Shown piece by piece: positions 14,601 through 22,062 of a DNA stretch of 35,000 bases. Position 1 is the first letter of the stretch. Every line of letters starts with the position of its first letter. The notes beneath the pieces are model-generated. The model made no database searches, had not been told where the DNA came from, and worked only from the letters and a program-made list of their open reading frames with translations. The DNA is from Glandiceps talaboti. Lineage: Eukaryota; Hemichordata; Enteropneusta; Spengelidae. The DNA is taken from NCBI RefSeq assembly GCF_964340395.1, contig NC_135556.1:25950223-25985222 (forward strand), read 5' to 3'. A program made the translations under genes and the position numbers.

Positions 14601-17600
14601 TTCTTGGTAAATCGCTTAAAATTTGTGATGTAAAATCATGAAGTGACTCTTCAGAACATAAAGTTTATGAAAATAATTTTATTTCCTGGAGTGGCATTTC
14701 TATTTAAACAACCTAATCTTGCCAGGGCCATGTAATTTACTTGTACTTGACCTGAAGAGGGTTAGACACCAGTTGTAACTTGGTAGTCTGTGTTTTACCA
14801 CTCTCTCTGTCAATTCCTTCTGTCTTTTTCTGCCAAAAGTGGACACTGTTCTACCCTTATCTGTACTGTTTACATACAAACTGACAATAAAAACTGTTCA
14901 GTAGTCTGTGTTTTACTTTTTCTGTCAACTTCTGTCTTTTCCTGCCACAAGTGGCCACTATACTACCTATACTGTCTGTCATCATCACATACAAACTGAG
15001 TACACACACCTTTGACTGTTTAGCAGTTTGTGTTTTACCACTCTCTGTTAATTCTTTCAATGTTTTCCTACCCCCAGTCAATGACCTGAGTGGTGGAATA
15101 TTTTCTGTGTCTCTGTGTCTGTCTGTTAGTTCCTGTTTTCTCTGTAGATTGGTCAGTCTACTTTGCATAGTATTGGACTGGTTTTCAAGTTTCTTGTTCT
15201 GCTCCTGGAGATCTGAAATCTGAATAACCAGAAGTTAAACTGACAGTGATAACACCAAATTCTGTTATCATAAAGACAATATATTGTATATAATATTGCC
15301 ACTCGGGGTGCTACTTGACAGATTTGGGCCAGAAGTGGGAGTGGGAGTCATTCAATATTGTGCTATTTGTGCTTAGTTGTCCATCCTTTTTGTGACCTTC
15401 TTATACATTTATTAACCATAAATACTTTTGGTTTGATCTATGACTCTTGAATTCTGATCAGTGAACATTACAGACTAACAGTCATATTCTATGGTTCACA
15501 AACATCTCTACAAACTACAAATACTGTGTACAAGTAGTAGCATACTGTTTTAATCAAACCAGTCAAGAATCTTTCACTAAGGGTTCTGGGAAAATATTAG
15601 AGCTTGTATATTGTTGGTAGATATGACAAAGTACAACAGACATATACGGAGGATTAAGAATCAAAAAATGTTGGACAGACAAACTAACTTTTAAATTCCT
15701 CCCATATCAAATGCTGTCTCACATATTAACAAGTCACTGATGTCACCTACAGGACAAATAACAACTGTTATGTTGCATAGAAAACTTACTTTTTTCTTCA
15801 TGGTATCATTGGATTGCTTCATTGTATCAAATGAAGTCTTCAATCTTTTCGATTCCCGGATCTTAGTTTTCAAAATCTCTTCCATTTGCTCAATTTCAGC
15901 TTTATGTTCCTGTAGACATATCAAAAGTTTTTGAGATTTTTTAAAGAATTTCACATAGCATCTACTTTTTTCTTTCTTCTTTCAAAAAAAGAGACGGAAG
16001 ACATTACCAAGGAGAGATTTGCTGATGATTACTGGTTGACTCTGAATTCAATTGTTTCAATCTTTCACTCGCATTCCCAAGTTTTAATTAATGAAACAAA
16101 TTCTTATAGAATAGACATGGAAACTACATATTAGTTTGTAGGACATTACTAAACTGGTATACAACTATGCCGTTAAATTCTTTACAGCCAGACAGATAAA
16201 ATTGATAGTAAAATGTACTGCAAGAAACTTCACTACCAAAATACTATGACAAAATACTTGTGTACAAATGTACTAATAGAATATTTACAACCAGAGAGAT
16301 GCAACTAATAGCAAACTATTTTGACAGAATCTTACCAAGATCTAAATTGGTAAAGTTGACGGCCAACTATACTATAACAATCATACAGTTAATGAACTAT
16401 AACCAGGGAGGTAAATCTGATGGTCTTTGCACAGATCCTAGTTCATGTAATAAACTTGTGTAATACCAACTGTGTAATACCAACTGTGTAATAAACTTGT
16501 GTAATACCAACTGTGTAATACCAGATGTAAACTGAATGCCTCTGTAAGGGTAAATCCTTAGATTTTTGGTACTACAGACAGTAATTGTTGGAAAATAGAA
16601 TGACTATTTCCCTAGGGAAATAGTTCCATCATTCAACTATTACATGGTCACGTGACCACCATGAGTTCACAGCAGGTCAAAATGGCAGCTTCTGATGATG
16701 TCGTCTGCCATCGCGAGTTCACAGCATGAGGTATATTATAAAACACATATTGCCTGGCCTATATTCGGGCTATAGCACCCGTTCATTGCCCCCTCGTGAC
16801 TGTGAGTTACCAGAATCACATGCTATTTCCCTCGGCCTTCCGCCTCGGGAAATAGCATGTGATTCTGGTAACTCACAGTCCCTCGGGTGTAATAAACGGG
16901 TGCTATAGCCCTCATGGCCAGGCAATATGTGTTCACTATAGCTATCATACATGATATACCTCTTAATTAATTATACCAAATTATATGAACTTTGAAACTT
17001 GCATACTCAAGATATTGCCTAATTACTATCACTAAAACATAACCTTTCCTAATACAGAAGGCAAAAAGGAAGATACAGGAAAGATACAAGAATCCATGTT
17101 TCTACCTCTTCTAAAATCATCCACCGTCTATTCACTTCTTGCTGTGCATTTCTCAATAAGACAGTTTGTTCAGCTTTACTAGCTTGTTCCATTTCTTCTA
17201 CTGCCTTCTCTCTTTCTTGTAGCTGTATCTCCTTCTCATGTAGCAGAGCACTTTCTCTCTACAAAATAATACCATCAGTGAAAAGCCATAAATCATAACT
17301 GTATAAACCAGGGTATTTGTATTTTCATTTTTGTTCAGTTAATTGATAAGATGAACTGTATACTTAATTTGAGTAAAAAAACTATGTGAGTAGCTTGAAG
17401 ATCAGAACTTTAAAATGACTGAGTAAAATTTAACCTGAACTAACCTAGGTTAAACGCTGTTTGTAAGCAATTAGAACCTGTGGTCAGGATACAAGAATTA
17501 ATTACTATATACAGTCTTGTATCATATAGGACCATTTTGAACAGAGTGTATTGGTATTAAAGCTGGGTACATGACTAACAATACTAAGGTACAAACTTTC

Positions 17601-20600
17601 AAAGTAGGGGGCAAAGGTTTTGATTAGTTTGAGGCAGTGCCTTGCTAAAAACCCTCACCAATCAACTGTCTATGCATGTACCTATACCAATCAATTGTCT
17701 ATGCATGTACCTATACATACATGCACCAATCTATTGTCTATGCATGTACCTATACATACATGTACCAATAAATTGTCTATGCATGTACCTATACATACCT
17801 ATACCAATCAATTGTCTATGCATGTACCTATACATACATGTACCAATCAATTGTCTATGCATGTACCTATACATACATGTACCAATCAATTATCTATGCA
17901 TGTACCTATACATACCTATACCAATCAATTGTCTATGCATGTACCTATACATACATGTACCAATAAATTGTCTATGCATGTACCTATACATACATGTACC
18001 AATCAATTGTCTATGCATGTACCTATACATACCTGTGCCAATCAATTGTCTATGCATGTACCTATACACATACATATACCAATAAATTATATATGCATGT
18101 ACCTATACATACATGCACCAATCAATTGTCTATGCATGTACCTATACATACATGTACCAATCAATTGTCTATGCATGTACCTATACATACATGTACCAAT
18201 CAATTGTCTATGCATGTACCTATACATACATGTACCAATCAATTGTCTATGCATGTACAGTACCTATACATACATGTACCAATCAATTGTCTATGCATGT
18301 ACCTATACATACATGTACCAATCAATTGTCTATGCATGTACCTAAACATACATGTACCAATCAATTGTCTATGCATGTACCTATACATACATACATGTAC
18401 CAATCAATTGTCTATGCATGTACCTAAACATACATGTACCAATCAATTGTCTATGCATGTACCTATACATACATACATGCACCAATCAATTGGCTATGCA
18501 TGTACCTATACATACATGTACCAATAAATTATATATGCATGTACCTATACATACATGTACCAATCAATTGTCTATGCATGTACCTATACATACATACATG
18601 CACCAATCAATTGTCTATGCATGTACCTATACATACATACATACATACATGCACCAATCAATTGTCTATGCATGTACCTATACATACATACATGCACCAA
18701 TCAATTGTCTATGCATGTACCTATACATACATGTACCAATCAATTGTCTATGCATGTACCTATACATACATACATGCAACAATCAATTGTCTATGCATGT
18801 ACCTATACATACCTGTGCCAATCAATTGTCTATGCATGTACCTATACACACATGCACCAATCAATTGTCTATGCATGTACCTATACACACATGCACCAAT
18901 CAATTGTCTATGCATGTACCTATACATACATGTACCAATCAATTGTCTATGCATGTACCTATACACACATGTACCAATCAATTGTCTATGCATGTACCTA
19001 TACATACCTGTACCAATCAATTGTCTATGCATGTACCTATACATACCTGTACCAATCAATTGTCTATGCATGTACCTATACACACATGCACCAATCAATT
19101 GTCTATGCATGTACCTATACATACATACATGTACCAATCAATTGTCTATGCATGTACCTATACATACATGTACCAATCAATTGTCTATGCATGTACCTAT
19201 ACACATACATATACCAATCAATTGTCTATGCATGTACCTATACATACACACATGCACCAATCAATTGTCTATGCATGTACCTATACATACATGCACCAAT
19301 CAATTGTCTATGCATGTACCTATACATACATACATACATGCACCAATCAATTGTCTATGCATGTACCTATACATACCTATACCAATCAATTGTCTATGCA
19401 TGTACCTATACATACATGCACCAATCAATTGTCTATGGTACCTATACACACATGCACCAATCAATTGTCTATGCATGTACCTATACATACATGTACCAAT
19501 CTATTGTCTATGGTACCTATACACACATGCACCAATCAATTGTCTATGCATGTACCTATACATACATGTACCAATCTATTGTCTATGCATGTACCTATAC
19601 ACATACATGTACCAATCAATTGTCTATGCATGTACCTATACCCATACCTGTAATTTTTTATGAATACTGGTAAGTTCATTATGGATTTCATTGACAGGTA
19701 TTTTCTTCTCTTGTTTTCTGTTATCTCTCCTGTCTTCACTTGTTGCATCACTAAATTCATCCTCAATCTTCCTCCGATGATGTCGACGACCATATTTCTC
19801 AATGAGTCGTGGTGACACGCCTGCTAGCTCCTCACTGTCATATCGCAAAGTATCTAATTCATCTTCATTCAAGGTCCTTGTATCTCCAATTTCTATTATG
19901 AAAATACAAAATCAAAATAACACAATAAAACCCATGGTTGTAACCATGACTACACTGAGGAAGAAGCAAGACGGATGGGCATTGAGGTAAAAGAACATCA
20001 GAACTGAGAAACTTAATCAACTTAATCTGTATACAATACTTTGAGTTGGGCAGGTTCAGCTTTCACAAACAGCTAACCTCATATTGTAAGTACAGAATTG
20101 AACATAAATGAAGCAACTGAAGTGTGGATGTGGCTCCATATATATTCTTTCTGTTCTCAAAATCAAAAACATTTTAGTCTCCTTGGCATCACAGGATTGA
20201 CGTCTCATGTCTTTCTTGAGATACAAACTGGCTAGATAAAGATATCGTAGAACACTCCTGAAGATGTTGTCAAGATGTTGGCAAAAATTTCGGATTCATT
20301 TTCCTGAAGTGTTTGACATTTTTGTTGAAAACTCTACATATGAACATAGAGTCTCTGTCCATGAAGTTCATCATGGAGTCTCTGTCCATGAAGTTCAACA
20401 TAGAGTCTCTGTCCATGAAGTTCAACATAGAGTCTCTGTCCATGAAGTTCAACATAGAGTCTCTGTCCATGAAGTTCAACATAGAGTCTCTGTCCATGAA
20501 GTTCAACATAGAGTCTCTGTCCATGAAGTTCAACATAGAGTCTCTGTCCATGAAGTTCAACATAGAGTCTCTGTCCATGAAGTTCAACATAGAGTCTCTG

Positions 20601-21692
20601 TCCATGAAGTTCAACATAGAGTCTCTGTCCATGAAGTTCAACATAGAGTCTCTGTCCATGAAGTTCAACATAGAGTCTCTGTCCATGAAGTTCAACATAG
20701 AGTCTCTGTCCATGAAGTTCAACATAGAGTCTCTGTCCATGAAGTTCAACATAGAGTCTCTGTCCATGAAGTTCAACATAGATAATGCTATAGTATATAC
20801 ATTGTCAATTCATACAGTCTGTGTTATAAACAGTTTCATTTCTTACCACCACTCAATTCCAACTCTGACACTTGTAGTTGATGAAGTCGTCTTTTTAATT
20901 TCTGTTCGGATAATTCTATTTTCTTACTGCTTAGCTGCACTATTTTGTAGAGTTCTCTCAAAGCTCTGTTGTAATGTTTGCGTTCATCGCTGTTAAGTCC
21001 AGATGATGGTGAGGCACCTGACCCTCTGCTGGGTGAGCTTCTTGGTGTTTCTGTCACTAGTTCATGGTAGATAATAAAAATAACACAATTGTAAAGACAG
21101 GTTTCTAAGATCTTTAGCTTTAAGTCCATATTAAAGTTACATACATAAAACTTGAGACGCCATTTTTTATCTCAATAATTCAAATGTGTTTGATGATTCT
21201 AGTCTGTAACATATGGTGTAGTGGTTCCATGGAGTGAATGAAAACAATAATACACAAACATTATTGTACAAGAATACTGAAAAGCTGCAGTTATTGGCAC
21301 TTTATTAAACTGACAGAATTTACGTTACACTAAAATAGTTCTACTTACACTGTAGACTTCTTGATGTAGTTGGTAAATCAAGAGTTGCTGTTTCCAGACT
21401 GGAATGTTTGGTAGGTCCCTAAATGAATCGGAGAAAGTTAATGGATTATTATTTGAAATCTTTATGGAATATGATACTAAATATATATTTGTTAGTATAA
21501 ATAAACAAATAATTGTAATAACAAGTCTGTGAAAGACAAAACTATCATTTCTAACTTCACCTCTGATGCGTCACTTGGGCTACTCGTCAGTGATTTGCCG
21601 AGGAATTCTGGAACTTTTCTTCCAATAAATCGTTCGGTATCTCCATCCGACTCCGGAAGTGGAGTTTCACTCGCTAGAACTATATCGACCAT
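11493..21692 (-). CDS. CCDC138: CCDC138, coiled-coil domain protein, 13 exons
   Basis: Joining 21692-21561, 21418-21349, 21056-20847, 19892-19648, 17258-17106, 15909-15790, 15219-15010, 14375-14232, 13792-13670, 13486-13276, 12841-12665, 12226-12088 and 11646-11493 gives one 695-residue frame. Every junction is GT/AG and every phase agrees. The N-terminal third is Ser/Pro/acidic and probably disordered. About residues 190-345 form a Glu/Lys-rich coiled coil. The C-terminal half (about 380-695) is a conserved helical region with segments I recognise from vertebrate CCDC138, such as TYRRLGEEL, FFKSTNLHIRFLS, LEKLSIILQKLS and ILFNLG. The human protein (about 665 residues) is reported at centrosomes and centriolar satellites; no enzymatic motif is visible. 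The start is the first ATG after an in-frame stop. Compared with vertebrate proteins as I remember them, some 15 coiled-coil residues are absent between exons 4 and 5, so a small exon may be missed. It is head to head with NAXD. Confidence 0.92.
12088..12226 (-). CDS. CCDC138: CCDC138 exon 12
   Basis: Residues 599-644, with FRTCSLLLRTPNLN and LEKLSIILQKLSK. The acceptor is TTATAG and the donor TTAA|GTAAGT, ending in phase 2. Confidence 0.91.
12665..12841 (-). CDS. CCDC138: CCDC138 exon 11
   Basis: Residues 540-598, with DYLANVFDSLKADLKT and VDVFLQMSMES matching the family. The acceptor is TTCTAG and the donor TCAG|GTTAGT, phase 1 at both ends. Confidence 0.9.
12988..13065. repeat. (CAAA)n/(CAA)n microsatellite in CCDC138 intron 10
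   Basis: CAAA units, a CAA run and again CAAA units, within the intron between exons 10 and 11. No effect on the splice sites is apparent. Confidence 0.93.
13276..13486 (-). CDS. CCDC138: CCDC138 exon 10
   Basis: Residues 470-539. It holds the strongly conserved TYRRLGEEL and FFKSTNLHIRFLSSLVILKT segments. The acceptor is TTCTCAG and the donor CAAG|GTAAGA, ending in phase 1. Confidence 0.93.
13670..13792 (-). CDS. CCDC138: CCDC138 exon 9
   Basis: Residues 429-469, containing the conserved LQFIYWSL word. The acceptor is TTTACAG and the donor CACAG|GTACAG, phase 0. Confidence 0.9.
13845..13991. repeat. 49-bp tandem repeat, 3 copies, CCDC138 intron 8
   Basis: Copies begin at 13845, 13894 and 13943 with GACATATAACTTGCCATTAG and are almost identical, so the triplication is recent. 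It lies about 55 bp upstream (in the direction of transcription) of the exon 9 acceptor. Confidence 0.93.
14232..14375 (-). CDS. CCDC138: CCDC138 exon 8
   Basis: Residues 381-428. VYDVLTILLEWVSDVHL matches the first helix of the conserved C-terminal half. The acceptor is ACTAG and the donor CAAG|GTCAGT, phase 0. Confidence 0.9.
14780..15075. repeat. ~110-bp tandem duplication of CCDC138 exon 7 3' end
   Basis: The segment holding the last third of exon 7 and its donor recurs twice in the adjoining intron, diverged and without the exact donor. Shared minus-strand words are GGCAG(A/G)AAAAGACAG, TTGACAGA and GTAAAACACA. The copies carry frameshifts relative to the exon, so they are exon-derived intronic debris, not working exons. 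Confidence 0.75.
15010..15219 (-). CDS. CCDC138: CCDC138 exon 7
   Basis: Residues 311-380: the end of the coiled coil (MQSRLTNLQRK) and then a polar linker. The acceptor is ATTCAG and the donor AAAG|GTGTGT. The 3' part of this exon and its donor region occur twice more in the following intron, at about 14885-15000 and 14780-14884. Confidence 0.88.
15790..15909 (-). CDS. CCDC138: CCDC138 exon 6
   Basis: Residues 271-310. This is the best-conserved coiled-coil block, with the words EHKAEIEQMEEILK and KRLKTSFDTMKQSNDT, closely matching the vertebrate protein. The acceptor is CTACAG and the donor GTAAGT, phase 0 at both ends. Confidence 0.92.
16449..16526. repeat. Short tandem repeat (GTGTAATACCAACT)n
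   Basis: Several 14-16-bp units of GTGTAATACCAACT and GTGTAATAAACTT alternate in CCDC138 intron 5, just before the foldback element. Confidence 0.8.
16603..16962. mobile_element. Foldback/MITE-like element in CCDC138 intron 5
   Basis: A 235-bp imperfect inverted repeat spans 16728-16962: both ends read GAGGTATAT inward, followed by shared blocks ACACATATTGCCTGGCC, GGGCTATAGCACCCGTT and a 30-bp block containing TGTGAGTTACC and ATGCTATTTCCC. Just to its left are two further perfect palindromes, a 22-bp one centred on CCTAGG near 16615 and TGGTCACGTGACCA at 16645-16658, possibly part of the same insertion. No protein is encoded. It is CpG-rich against a CpG-depleted intron, which suggests a fairly recent arrival. 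The target-site duplication is not clear. Confidence 0.65.
17106..17258 (-). CDS. CCDC138: CCDC138 exon 5
   Basis: Residues 220-270, Glu/Lys/Gln-rich coiled coil starting RESALLHEKEIQLQEREK. The acceptor is TTTTGTAG and the donor GAG|GTAGAA, both phase 0. Confidence 0.88.
17657..19647. repeat. 39-bp minisatellite, about 50 copies, CCDC138 intron 4
   Basis: The unit is ACCAATCAATTGTCTATGCATGTACCTATACATACATGT, quoted here as ACCAATCAATTGTCTATGCA followed by TGTACCTATACATACATGT. Units are near-identical, with 4-bp ACAT length variants and a few shortened copies. Because 39 is a multiple of 3 and the unit lacks stops in several frames, open frames of up to 433 codons cross it; they are artefacts. 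The array ends exactly at the exon 4 donor, so the first intron bases belong to the repeat. It fills about five sixths of the intron. Confidence 0.97.
19648..19892 (-). CDS. CCDC138: CCDC138 exon 4
   Basis: Residues 138-219, a charged region ending in NEIHNELTSIHKKLQ, which matches the conserved start of the coiled coil in vertebrate CCDC138. The acceptor is AATAG and the donor ACAG|GTATGG. The intron side of this donor is already the first unit of the 39-bp minisatellite. Confidence 0.9.
20347..20781. repeat. 27-bp minisatellite, about 16 copies, CCDC138 intron 3
   Basis: The unit AGAGTCTCTGTCCATGAAG plus TTCAACAT repeats almost without change. Only the first copy differs noticeably. Being 27 bp and free of stops, it is open on both strands (periodic VSVHEVQHR, MKFNIESLS or MLNFMDRDS). 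It lies wholly in an intron, between exons 3 and 4 and about 65 bp from the exon 3 donor, so no protein is inferred. Confidence 0.97.
20847..21056 (-). CDS. CCDC138: CCDC138 exon 3
   Basis: Residues 68-137. A Ser/Pro/Gly-rich start is followed by a basic, helix-favouring stretch with the heptad-like words ALRELYKIVQL and LKRRLHQLQ. The acceptor is ACTAG and the donor GGTG|GTAAGA (phase 1). The donor lies about 65 bp from the 27-bp minisatellite. Confidence 0.88.
21349..21418 (-). CDS. CCDC138: CCDC138 exon 2
   Basis: Residues 45-67 plus the first base of codon 68. The acceptor is ATTTAG and the donor CAGT|GTAAGT. The alternative GT two bases earlier would put exon 3 out of frame. Confidence 0.75.
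21561..21692 (-). CDS. CCDC138: CCDC138 exon 1 (coding part)
   Basis: It encodes residues 1-44, starting MVDIVLASETPLPES, acidic and Ser/Pro-rich. The ATG at 21692-21690 is the first in frame after an upstream stop. An in-frame TTG lies six codons earlier but is an unlikely animal start. The donor is GAG|GTGAAG, phase 0. Confidence 0.8.
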
Positions 21693-21971
21693 ATTATCAA
21701 TCGTTGTCAAATGTGTTTTTCTGAACTTTCAGCAAGAAACGAGAGTTGTGATGACTGGGTTCAAAATTTGAACGCGTTAGGTCGCCAACCGTTTGAATGT
21801 TGGCGTGTTATGACATGAACATACCGACAGACAGACTGATTCGGTTTCTAGGATACCTTGTCACGTGTCAATTTCTATATTTGATCTTTTTGTTTTGATC
21901 ATGTCCGACCGTGTCTTCGGTGCGTTGACTGTAACCTTTCTGACGTTTGATTACCACGTTTGAAGACTCAA
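21693..21971. promoter_or_regulatory. Bidirectional CCDC138/NAXD promoter region
   Basis: About 280 bp separate the CCDC138 start (minus) from the upstream NAXD start candidate (plus). The stretch is CpG-normal while both gene bodies are CpG-depleted. It holds an E-box CACGTG at 21862-21867 within TGTCACGTGTCA, and shows no TATA box. Promoter function is inferred from the head-to-head layout; transcription starts are not visible. Confidence 0.6.
21901..21963 (+). other. Upstream ORF before NAXD exon 1a
   Basis: An ATG at 21901 opens a 20-codon frame (MSDRVFGALT...) ending at TGA 21961-21963, nine bases before the exon 1a ATG at 21972. If transcription starts upstream of it, it could reduce initiation at exon 1a. 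It may equally be untranscribed. Confidence 0.3.
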
Positions 21972-22062
21972 ATGAAACGACTGGAGATCATCCAGAGCCA
22001 CATAAACAACAAATACATGGCCAACGCCGATGACACAAAAATCGAAACTCATTTAATCGCAG
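21972..22062 (+). CDS. NAXD: NAXD candidate first exon 1a
   Basis: Thirty codons plus one base, [20 protein letters not shown]..., in frame after a stop at 21948 and ending GCAG|GTAGGG in phase 1, which fits exon 2. It lies closest to CCDC138. It contains acidic residues and no presequence character; I do not recognise it in other NAXD proteins. It could instead be part of a 5' UTR exon. Confidence 0.45.

Noticed and set aside
17620-19673. Open frames of 241, 433, 409 and 372 codons with 13-residue periodicity
   Set aside because: They follow the 39-bp unit, exist in several frames and on both strands, and lie inside a CCDC138 intron bounded by well-supported exons.
17657-20781. CRISPR-like arrays
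   Set aside because: The repeats are head-to-tail without unique spacers, in an animal-type spliced genome; they are minisatellites.
20264-20996. Open frames of 173, 227 and 169 codons with 9-residue periodicity
   Set aside because: Produced by the stop-free 27-bp minisatellite on both strands inside CCDC138 intron 3.
21493-21710. TTG at 21710-21708 as the CCDC138 start
   Set aside because: An ATG lies six codons downstream in the same frame, and animal genes rarely start at TTG.
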